A stretch of 64,000 nucleotides of DNA, from positions 124,001-188,000 of the forward strand of contig CAJNDT010006012.1 in assembly GCA_905221615.1 (NCBI GenBank), read 5' to 3'. A program made the position numbers and the translations under genes. The first letter of the stretch is position 1; every line of letters begins with the position of its first letter. Below, in pieces: positions 39,214-51,200 of the stretch. The notes under the pieces are model-generated. The model was not told the DNA's origin. It was given only the letters and a program-made list of their open reading frames with translations, and did not search any database. The stretch comes from Symbiodinium sp. CCMP2592 (lineage: Eukaryota; Sar; Dinophyceae; Suessiales; Symbiodiniaceae).

Positions 39214-42200
39214 GAGGAAACCCATTGTGCGGCACGTATCGGTGACATGCAGCTCGTGCGGCGTTGCAGGCCAGACGCAGCCCAGAACCCTCGAGAGTAT
39301 GGTTTTGTAGCTCATCAGGATTCGGGTTGAGGGATGAGAAACGAAGCCCGAAACCCGAAATCTTAAGCCACGGATACTGCTCAGCCTGTGCTCAACATCG
39401 AAACACTAGATCCTAGATCTGTAGACCTTGAGGACCGCAAGAAAAGCAGATGACGTCCGACCCCTGAACCCTAAAGCCCTGCAGACTTTTGGGAAGTCAT
39501 GCAAACCCTTAGAGGGGGGTAGCTAGGGGGCTTTAATACCTATGATGAGGACTTAAGAAGGCCAATCTAAGGCAGTATAGTCCCCTACCCCCCGCAGGGT
39601 CCCTGTGAGGAAGTCGGGTCATTGCAGGCTGTTGTCTGACTTCAGGGCAGCTTTCCAGTTTCGGGGGTTCCCGAGACTCCAAAACCCTGTCTTGAAGTAT
39701 TGTACCTGTGTCATACTTAGGATCTTTCTATAATCTAAAGTAATTATAGCGTCTACCCTCTGGGGGAATGGATCCCTATGATGCGGTCCCTTATAGCAGT
39801 CCCGCTCACCAATTCCCCACTAAGAGCCATGGAGTAGACGCCCTAGGCCTTAACTTTCAATCCTAAACGCCAAATACGTTGCTTATAAGACCTTATGTAA
39901 CGCAGAATAGGCCGTCGATAAGATGCTCTGCTTCCAAGCTACGCCCGACACCCTCGGAGGAGCAGAAGGAAAGAGCAGGTTACCCTGGGCATGCGCGGCG
40001 CCTTTGACAGAATGCTTCGACCTGCTCTAGCTTGAGAATATAGCCCTAAACCCTAAACCCTAAACCCTAAACCCTAATAGGGGCTTTACTTGTGGGTTTT
40101 CATGGGGGTTTGTGTTGGAGTTTTGCAGAGCCTCATACGGTCTGGGACTTCGGGTTTTGCGTGGCAGGGTTGGGCAGTGCTTCCTACCTCAGAGGAGCCC
40201 GCTATTGTCGATTCCTTTCGGTTTAGGGGATTGGGGTTTAGCGTTCCCAGCGATCATGAGAGCGAAATCTCAGCGCAACACTCCCAGCTACCCCAAAGTC
40301 AGAGCTCTATGCCCGCCACCCTACACCCCCCACTAAACCCTAAACCCCAAGGTCCATACCCAAACCCCTAAACCCTAAACCCTAAACCCCTAAACCCCTA
40401 AACCCTAGACCCTAGACCCTTACCCTTACCGCTAAACCCTAAACCAAACCCTACTCCTCCCACGGCCTCGAGGCTGGGCCACCCTTGCCGGGGGATCCCC
40501 GGTGCCAGTGCCCAGCAAGGCAGAGGCGAGACCTACGTGTGGATTTTTTGGGGTTTAGGGTTTAGGGTTTAGGGGCAAGTCTGTGATGGATTTCAAGAAG
40601 GGGTAAAGATGTTTAAGCTTTCGCAGATTTCAGACTTTGACTGGGGTGTAGCGTTTAGTGTTTGGGCTTTAGGGGTCTCGGTACTACTGTTAAGGAAACG
40701 ATGCGCGGGGGTTAGATTTTCGAAGGATGTGGGAGTTGGGGTTTAGGGTCTGGGTTTGGGGATGTTCTTTCAGATTCTTGCTTGGAAGCTTCACTGCATC
40801 ATACGAGCAAAGGTGCTGGAGTTATTTGCAGATTCGGGTTTCTCCTTTCCAGTGTTGCATCGATGAGCATAGTGCACCCCTCAGGTCTTTGCACCCTCCT
40901 CCTGGCCTTCTACCTTTGGGGTACATAGGATTGTTGTGTTTTTACTATACCCATAGTGAGACTCTAAACAATTATATCATGTGTTAATTGTTTTATGGTT
41001 GAAATGTCACTTCAGCTACACCGTCAACCCAAAGGACACCTGCTGAAGCAGTCCAGGAATAGCTTCGCGGAGACGTAGCCGTGACCCCTCTACTAACGGG
41101 CTCAGATGTATTGCTATGTCAGGAATGGTTTGAGACGCTCAGCTGTCCCAGTACCGAGGAGGAGGCAAGTGCCACAGGGTTCCTTGTAGGGTTTCTATAA
41201 GGGTTCCTCTAATTACACGGTGTCTTGTTTTATAAGGACTCCCATGAGAGGGTTCCGTGGGTAGGCTTTGTGATGATGCCGTCGGGTCAGCGCCTTATAG
41301 AACCCATAAGGGTCTTCAGAGGATCCCTCTAGAGGAGCCCTCTATACCGCCAGGAATCCCTAAACCCTAAATCAAAGAGGGAAAGGAGGGACCCTTAATG
41401 GGGACCCCTACCCCATAATGGGCTATATAATGGCTTTATTAAGGGTATAGTACCTAGGGGTCCTTATTGAGGGTTCCTCCTTTTACCCTTGGACTAAAGC
41501 TTGGAGGGTCGGGGGACGTAGTAACTGGTTATTTTAGGGACTTATAAGTACCATAACCCCAATTAGGGTACTTATAAGTCTACTTACTACCTACTTACTA
41601 AGTCCCTGAACCCCTAAACCCTAAACCCTATAGTACCCCTATAGAGCCCTTTAAAGGAACCCTTAAAATCCCCTTTAAAGGAGCCCCTACTTACTAAGTC
41701 CCCCGGCCCTCCAAGAGAACGCTCCCCAGGATGCCTTCTTCGACTTGCGCCCAAAGGCCTGGCGCGAGAGGTCGGCATCAGCAGCGGAAAAGCCGGCTCC
41801 CTATGAAGGCTTCCCAGGGAGCCTAATACGGTTTAGGGTTTTTGGGGGTTTAGGGTTTAGGGTTTAGGGTTTAGGGTTCAGGGGCTTCGACAAAGATTTC
41901 AATAGTTTAGGGTTTTTGGGGTTTAGGGTTTAGGGTTTAGGGTTCAGGGGCTTCGACAAAGATTTCAATAGAGTTCTGTCCAGATTTTCCGCGTGGCTTC
42001 GTACGAAGCACTTCTTCGCGGGCTTTTGTTGGGGGGTTTTGGAGCCCTTGAACCTCGCAGACTCATGAACAAGTCATAAAGCACTCTAGAAACCAAACAT
42101 AACCTTCTAAAAGCATCTTGTTGGCAGTGGTTCCAGGGCCCTTCATTTGAGGGTGCAGGGTTCTCTCGGAAAGAACCGCCGGTCCAGCAACCCTAGCCGA

Positions 42201-45200
42201 ACCCAAAACCCTTACATGTACCCATTCTGTTAAAATCACACTGCGAGCAATCGAGCATGTAAAACCACGTATACAGGAAAATCCCAAGAAAGTCCTAAAC
42301 CCTAAACCCGTGTAAGACCCGGAGAAACCCCTTTAAAACAAACCCTAAACCCTATAAGACCCTCTGAAATCCCCTTAAAACAAACTTATTTATGCCGATG
42401 TCAGCGATCTGCAACTGGGCGGAAGATTTATGGTCGGCTCTTCTTAAAACACACCGTAAGCCCCATAAGACCCGACAAAATCAAGTTAAAGCGAACCCTG
42501 AACCCTATAAGACCCTAAATAAGCCCTTCAAGACAAACCTTAAACCCTATAAGACCCCCCGAAAAATCCATTTAAAGCAAACCCTAAACCGTATAAGATC
42601 CTAAATAAGCCCTTTAAACCACAAGCCCTCAACCCTATAAGACGGTAAGACTTTAGACCGCATAAAACCGTATGAAATTCATTTAAGATCGACCCTAAAC
42701 CCTACAAGACCCTAAATGAGCCCTTTACAATAAACCCTAAACCCTATAAGACGATAAGCGAGCCCAGGTACGGTCTGCGCTCCCGCGGCAGCCGCCAGGA
42801 TACGGGCTCTTACGGCCTGGGCTGCGAGGACTGAGTCCCTGAACACCAAAGTTAAAGGGTTTAGGGGTTTAGAGTTTTAAACCCTAAACTAAAAGGCTTG
42901 GGTTTTATATGGAATTAGGTTTTTAAACCCTAAAACCTGCGGCGTTTATGATTGAGAGTTGAGGGTTTAGGGTTAAGGGGTCACGGTATAAGCCTTAAAC
43001 CCAGAAACCAAAAATCAGTAGAGCTTTCACGTACAGGGTCGAGGGTACAAGATGCTTTCTGGGGTTGTAAAGGATTGTAGTAGGAGCAAGGTTCTACAGG
43101 GTTTTGTTAGTGGTTGTGGCATAGTTCATGCCTAGTGCTTGGTTTGTACAGTGTTTCATAGTTGTTTACCGGGCTTGATAGGCTCGTAAGTTTATGATGC
43201 CCTTTAAAGGCGGGAATCTTTCCCTAAACCCTCAGCCCTCAACCCTACGCCCTAAACCCCAAGCTCTAAACCCTAAGCCCTGGAACCGTGACAGCCCCAA
43301 GCCCGAAGCCTAGCACAGGAGCCCTCGTCCGAGTGGCACAAGGATTTGCGGCCCCTACACAAGTGCCTCGGTCCAAGTGGGAGCTTCCGAAAATTAGGGG
43401 GGGTTACCTGAGGGTTCCTAAAAAGGGTTACTTTTAAGGGTACTATAAGGGTTCTATAAAGGGTTTAGGGTTTAGAGGTTTGGGAGTTTCCGGAAATTAG
43501 GGGTACCTTATTTTGGGGTCCTTATAATAAGGATCCTACTACTCAGGGTACTATATTAGGGTCCCCTATTTTCGGAAACTCCCTAGTTGCCAGGGGGCCA
43601 AGGAGGCATCATTTACTATTTTTTTTTTTCTCGTGGGTTTGGGTTTTTGATTTTTTGGAAGAAGGGCGGGTGTTTCGGGTTGCAATTTTTGTTTCGGGGT
43701 TTTGAGCTTTCTACTTAGGATCTCGTTTCGGAGGGCTTCGCGGGCCCAACTGCTTTTCGGGATAGAAACTAGATGAGTACTTGGAGGGTCGGGGGACTTA
43801 GTAAGTAGGTAGTAAGTAGACTTGTAAGTACCCTAAAAGGGACCCGAATTGGGGTTATGGTACTCATAAGTCCCTAATAACTGGTTACTAAGTCCCCCGA
43901 CCCTCCAAGTATGTAATACCGGGTAGCATAGCGTGCGCCAAGATCGTTGGGTTTAGGGTTAGGGCTGAGGGTTCAGGGGTTGTTTTTGCGCATGTCATTG
44001 TACCTGAAGTCAAACCCCTTAACTCGACCAATATACCGTAGGAAATATGAATCTATAATTTTTAAATCCCAAACCCTAAACCCTAAGCCCTAAACCCTAA
44101 ACCCTAAACCCTAAACCCTAAACCCTAAGCCCTAAACCCTAAACCCTAAACCCTAAGCCCTAAACCCTAAGCCCTAAACCCTAAGAATCCCTCAGCCTCT
44201 AAACCCTAAATATGAACCCCTCTGCCCTGGCCCCTCAACCCTCGAACTACGGTTGATGATAAAAATCCTGCATTACCTTAAGGACCCTAAACTATGGGAA
44301 TTATGGTATATTCCTTATTATGGGTAATGCAGGATTTATATCATCAACCGTATGGATGTGTGAGTCGCAAAAACATGGCTGATGTAAAGGGAGGGGTTTA
44401 GAGTTCAAGGTCATTATGTAGCTTATTGTCTTTGGGCGTTATAAACCCTAAACCCAACCCAAAACCCACAACCTTACACCATAAACCCTAAACCCCAAGC
44501 CCTTGGCAGAGGTGTGTCTTCATAGTGATCATGGAGCGCTTGCAGCTTCCGCCTGGGGCACTGGTGCTTGACTGGGGAGCAGGCTGTCTCTGTTAATAGA
44601 AGGTCCCAAGTAGTTACCAGCACTATTCTTTAGGATATAACTATAGTAAAAATATATGCCATCCCATCCCAAGCTTCTACTCTAGTTATGAAGGCCCCCA
44701 TCTTCACGTACAAGACCCTGTTAAAGCCCTTATAGGACCCTGTAACGGAACCCCGGTCTGTTTATGAAGGTGCCTGTGCTAGTCCCGATAGTCTGCCCTC
44801 GGCTCCGAAGCGTAGCCAGGTGCAGGCCGCACAGTCTACGGTCTAAGAGTCAATGGACTATTTTGCCCTTGGGTTGAGGGTTCAGGGAAACCCTAAACCC
44901 TACTTGGTGGGGCAGGGGACTTATTGGTTATAAGTAGAGTTATAAGTACCCTAAATGGAGTTACCCCAATCATGAGCCTACTTATAACCTACTTACTAAG
45001 TCCCCTGCCCCTCCAAGTAGGGTCGAGGGTTCAGGGTTTCGGATTTAGGTTTGGCTTTGCTTGCGGGCGGAGGCTTCGGCCCTAGAAGGGGCCCCCACCC
45101 TGTAATAGTGACTATGACCTTAATAAGGACCCCTAGGTATATTATACCCTTAATATAGCTAGTGTATACCCCATTATAGGGTAGGGGTCCCCATTAAGGG

Positions 45201-48200
45201 TCCCTCCTTTACCGCTTTGATAGACTCGACGAGGCTGCGGACATAAGCTCACCTGGGCAGCGCAGCTCTACGATGTGCGGGGCGCTGCTTGGCCACTCTT
45301 AGAAAATGCCGGTCTGAAGACTAATGTAGGAACCTGATTAAGAAACCCTGGGCCTATAATCCCTAAAATAGTAGGATCCACATAAGGAGCCCCAATAATG
45401 GCCCAAGGTTGCTTAATTAGGTTCCTACATTAGGGGTTAGTGTTAAGGGGTGGAGGGCTTGTATTATTCCCCAAGCTCTCGACGACTTTTAAGGAGGCCC
45501 CTTTTGTGAAGAAACCCCTTGAGATTTTGCTTGAGTTGTTTTGGGTTCAGGTCTTACAGAGTTAAGCCTGATTTGATTGATCTTGCATTCCTTCGTTGTC
45601 GAGGAAGCGATGCGGCAGCCGGGGTATTGGCTAACTGTATAAGGAACCCAGGACTACAAAAAGGCAATAACCACTATTCAGTCGCATGGCATCAACACCC
45701 TAACCTCCAACAAGTTTTGAACCCAAAGCGCTAAATCCTTGAACCCATGGCGTGGGTTTGCATGATTCTGGGCGCGCGGAAGACACCGCGTCTTTGTTCG
45801 TCTGGATGTTTACATGTCATAGTGGCTGAGCTCTAAATCGTAAGCCCCAGCCTTTTCACCCAAAACGCCTTAATTCCTAATTGCTAAACCCCGTTTGCAC
45901 AATTTGTGCGGTATCATTGTGTTGTGACTTTATCACTTTCAGCACTCCCAGGCCGCTTGTCAGAGTCACTGCCATGTTCATGCCTGTCGTTGTTCGTCGG
46001 ATGAGGGTTCCAGGATGAGGCCAAGGCCCTGAGTCTGACCATTAGGGTTTAGGGTTTGGGGTTTAGGGTTTAGGGTTTAGGGGTTTAGGGGTTTAGGGGT
46101 TTAGGGGTTTAGGGTTTAGGGGTTTAGGGTTTAGGGTTTAGGGGTTTAGGGGTTTAGGGGTTTAGGGGTTTAGGGTTTAGGGCGGCCAGTTCTCGAGAGA
46201 GGTCGGCAGAGTGCCCTAACCAGCAAGGAGCCCAGGGAGCCCTACTTAGCGATTAAACCCGAATCATACGTTGCACCCTTCTAATATTCCCCCACTAAGA
46301 ATTATGGGGATCTCCGGAACATTCTCCAAACCCTACATAGCCCGATTCTTCCTGATATTTTTAGGATAGATCTAAACCCTCAAAACCCTCGAACCCAAGC
46401 CACCTACAGCTTCAACAGTCGGAGGTCGGTATTGACATCGTGCCAGACAACATCAGGCACCTGAATGCCTTGTCATGCATTTCTTTTCGATCCTTGTAGC
46501 TGTTTCATAGGAATTGTTTTGTCAACTTCTTTGTGACATTGTGGGCCCTTCGAAACCGCAAGCCCCTAAACCATAAACCCTGGAGGCTTATAACAGTTTC
46601 ATAGGTAGTTTTGTCAACTCTTTTGTGGGCCCTTGCATCGAATCTGCAAGCCCTAAACCCTAGATCCTAAGCCCGTTCATGGGTAGTTAAAAGTGGGGTG
46701 ATAAGTCCCCTAATATGGGTTATAAGTATAGTTACTCTACTTATAGCCCTACTTCTAAGTACCCATGAACCTCCAAGCAGAACCCGCACACTCACGAATC
46801 AGATGGGCGCGAGAGCACTCCGTGGGTTCCTTCTGCCAAATGGATGGCCGCAGCTTGTCCGAATAAACCGGCGAAAGGGCTGAAGGGGGTAGGGTTGAGG
46901 GTTGAGGGTTTAGGGCTGTTGAGGGTTGAGGGCTCAGGGTTTGGGTTTTGGGTCTAGGGTTCTCGGATTAGGGTTGGTTCAGCTTAAGGGCCCCAAACGT
47001 ACAAAACTCTGCAACGTCCTGTAAAGCCCAAGAGGGGGGTTGAGGGTTTAGGGTTAAAGCCTCATAGTGCCATGGAAGATATAGCAAAGCCCGCAAACAT
47101 GCTGAGCAACGAATTCCCAGGTTTCCTCTCCTGGATCCCGGATGACACCGTCGATGCGGTGATCTCCTATGCTGCGCTAATGCATCTGCCCCCAAGCCGC
47201 GTATGTTTTACGCGTTTAAGGTTTAGGTTTAAGGGTTAGGATTCAGGGTTTAGGGGTTTGGGGGTTTCCGGGTTTGGGGTTTGGTGGTTTCAGGTTCAGG
47301 GGAGGGGTTTCAGGTCTGTAATCATTTTCTTTGCCCTTAGATCAAGAACCCCATTCTAATTCTGAAAGCCCCTACTGGCCCTATACTACTCCCTCGTAGT
47401 TCGCTTGTCTCGAGCATTTGGAATCTTGCGGAGCGCTTACGGTGTAAAGTTTTGAGGTTTTGAGACTTTGGGTTTAGGACTGGGGTTTAGGGTTTAGGGC
47501 TAGTAGAGTGAAGAGCTTCCCCCCTTGTAGGAGCTCTGGAATTCAGGAGTAGATTCTGTTTATGGTTAATATAATAATTGCATCCTTTTTTCTAGGTTTT
47601 GTGGGTTCCTCAGTAAATGTATAGTATACCGGGCCCCCAAAACCCTATTCTAGTTATGAAGGCCCCTACAGTAGTTAGAGTTCGCTCGACTCCCCGATGC
47701 TATGCTCAGGGAGCCCGACGACCAATGCCTCACCGTGCTCACGCTGGTGGAGAAGGTGGTTGTATTGCTTTCACATGAGAACAACAGCACTGAGGCATAC
47801 GTGCTAGCATGGGTACGAACCTTATCGGCCGTGTCATAGCGTGCTCGCAGTGTTGCTGCCATTGACATTGGCATTCTTAACACATGAACGACACTGGTTA
47901 TCCCAATACCGCACGACAATCAGAATCTGTCGCAACAGTCACGCTTGCTATGTTAGTCTTGCGAGTGTCGCGACCCACATGAGCCCAAAGTTACTTACTA
48001 AGTGAATCGTCGTATAGGTCCGCTTTGCTTCATCTCCTTAAACCCTAAACCCTAACTTGGACCCTCAGGCCAAAGACACCGTCGCTATGGCCGAAGTAAC
48101 CATGCTAAGGGGTGGCTAGCTGGGGCTGGGGACTTCAAGTTCGGGGGTTTAAGGTTTAGGGGTTCAGGGCTTCAGGGTTTAGGGTTTAGGATTTAGGGGT

Positions 48201-51200
48201 TCAGGGGTTGTTGTCTAGATCTTCCAGTTTTAGGATCTGAGGTTTCGGGTTGGCTCTATCGGCTGCCAGGGCTTTAGATACAAAGTGCTCAGACCGGCCT
48301 AATTTCTAAGGTCGGTTTAGGGTTTAGGGTTTGGGTTTACAGTTTAGGGTTTAGGGTTTAGCGTCCCCCTATTATCAAAGGGGAAAAGGAGGGACCCCTA
48401 ATAGAGACCTACCCTATAGTGGGCTATATAATGGGTATATACTGGCTATATTAAGGGTATATACCTAGGGGTCCTTATTAAGGGTCCCTCCTTCTGCCCT
48501 TGGTTATTAGGGCCAATGGACTGGCAATTTGGAGGTGCGCGTCGGGGGGCGGCTTTGGTTTGGCTGGCTCCTTGGCTGTATCTCAGACTCTGAGCGGCCT
48601 CGTTGAACCTGCAAGACACTGCTATGGTTGATGATATAAATCCTGCATTACCTTAAGGACCCTAGACTATGAGAATTATGGTATATTCCTTACTATGGGT
48701 AATGCAGAGTTTATATCATCAACCGTACTTCTGCGATGAATCGAAGGCCCACAAAGCGCATTCCCACGGCCCCTCTCGCCCAGGAACGCGCCGTTGATCC
48801 GGAGTCTCGAAGGTTCTGCCGGGAGCGAATAGCTTAACGTTTAGGTTTTAGGGTTCAGGGTTTAGAGTTCAGGGTTCAGGGTTTAGGCTGCAGGGTTCAG
48901 GGTTTGGGGTTTCGGGTTTTGGATTTCGGTGTCAGGGCTTAGCGAGTATTGTGAGTGGTTAAGATATAAGTAGTTGATGACATGCATCGCGGCGCCCTAG
49001 TCCATGACGACATGTGGTTGTAGTAGTTACAATACTCCCGAAACCATGGTCTAATCAAATCGCAAGATAGTGCCATCTAGTACCTATGCAACTGCAGTAT
49101 GATTTGCTCCCAACTCCGTGTTCAAGTTGTCTAGGCCCCTATGTTCGGATGTTTAGGAACATGGCTTTGTCGTTCCCTTCCAGTACTTATTCATTCGGGT
49201 TCCTTGCTGCAACTGTATACTGTCCACCCAAACCCTACCCTCACTTACATTAAACCCTATACAACGAGATAGCCTGCGACCCAGGCTCCCCAATTCCCAA
49301 CAGCCAAGAAACTAGAAACTGTAAATGAAATCACGCTGCTCTGAGCACTCAAGCCACAAACCAATGAAGCCCGAGACCTACCTTAAGAGCCGAGATCCCA
49401 CACATGTACCCCTACGCCCTAAACCCTAAAGCCTAAAGCCTAAAGCCTAAAGCCCAAAGCCCAAAGCCCAAAACCGAGAACCCTAAACCCTAAACCCTCA
49501 ACCCCAAGCCCTACTTGGAGGGTCGGGGGACTTGGTAAGTAGGTAGTAAGTAGACTTATAAGTACCCTAAAAGGGACCCGAATTGGGGTTATGGTACTTA
49601 TAAGTTCCTAAAATAACCAGTTACTAAGTCCCTTAAACCCTAAACCTTAAACCCTTACAGAATCCCTATAGATCCCTTTAAAGGTGCCCTTAAGGAACCC
49701 TTTTAACCCCCTTTAAAGGGGCCCTTACTAAGTCCCCCGACCCTCCAAGTAAAGCCTCCTCTCTCCCTTCGCTCCCTGGCGCCCAGAGCTGGTCCAGTTT
49801 CCGGAATCCGATCCGAAGTTTTGGAATGAGTGTGGCTCGGTTGTTTAGGGTTTAGTTTAGGGTTTAGGGTCTAGGGTTTAGGGTTTAGGGTTGAGGGTTT
49901 AGGGTTTAAGGGTTTTCTGATAGGCTTTGGTGAGTGTCTTTTTGGGCTTCATGAAGAGACTTGAAGATCCTGGTAAGGCTTTATGGTGCTTGGGGGATCA
50001 GGGGGGATAATAGGTTTAGGGTTTAGGGTTTAGGGTTTAGTTGGGTCACGCGAACTAGCTATTTCAAGGATGGTACATGTTTTGTGAGCGTCTCAAAAAG
50101 GGCTTCATGAAGGTTTATTGTGTGCTTTTTAGGGCCTTGGTCGATTCTGTAGGTTGTATTTACGGTTGACAGCCTCTTGTGGGTTCTTCAAGAGGTCTCA
50201 CGTTCACAAGGTCAGGACCTGGAATATAGCGTTCTTCTTATGGTGATCACAGGTATGTTCCTCACTCAAGGGATGCTGGGCTCTTTGGGCTGGATCTTGT
50301 TTGCCTTTGGGGCTTAGGGTTAGACTTCAGAGTTTAGTGTATGGTTCTGGGGTTGGGCCAGAGGCTTCGGGGATAGTTGGTAAGGGTATGCTTTATTGGG
50401 ATGTGTCCTAAACTACAAACTTGAAGACGCTATAATTTAGAAGCTGCCCCCACCCTGTGATAGTGACTATGAGGATTATTTTAGGGGCCTATTATATTCC
50501 TATTATACCACTATTACAGGGTGGGGGCCCCTTCTAAGCTATAATCTTCTTTTTCCAAACACAGGCAGGTAGAACAGACCATAGATCCTCAAGCCGCGGA
50601 CCTTAGGGTTTAGGGTTACAGTAAACCCCAGAAAGTTGGAGACCGGATTAAGGCCAAATAGTGCTGGGATTCCCTCTACGTTACTCTCAAGGATTGAGGC
50701 TATGGGGTTTCCAACTTTTGGGGGCTTCTACATGCTTCTACTGTAGAGGCTGTTGGTTTAGAGTTTAGGGTTAGTGGGGCAGCCTGTTTCGGGCTCTTTG
50801 CTTGTTTATCTGGCTCGGGCTGGGACATCAGGGGCGAGGAATACGGTTTAGGGTTTAGGGTTTATTCAGTTATATATGTGATGTCGAGTTGAGACTCACC
50901 AGCATGTTTCGAGATGACTTCATACTCTGTCTAGTTCCGGTGCATTGCGGTTTTCAGTGCTTTCCTCTTCAAGTGTTACCCAAGTCTCTCAAAACCTTTC
51001 CGGAATCCAAACACAGCCATTGTGATAAAGTATGCCCCAATACCGTATAAGCCCCCTACCGAAGCACACCTACCGATGCGATGCCCAAGTCCGCAAACCC
51101 GAAGCCCTGAAGGCATCCGGAACTGGCGCTGGTTTGACAAAAGCCTTCACACCCCAAAGACCCTCAACCCTACTTGGAGGTTCATGGGCAGTTATAAATG

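Noticed and set aside
39214..39276. Ankyrin-like reading (HCAARIGDMQLVRRC) in exon 1 of the large gene
   Set aside because: Only one weak partial repeat is visible, not enough to call an ankyrin domain.
45585..45613. Candidate methyltransferase exon reading FVVEEAMR that could join to WAREHS
   Set aside because: It lacked a suitable acceptor. The segment at 46425-46471 (VGIDIVPDNIRHLNA) fits both neighbours in phase and supplies the expected acidic motif.
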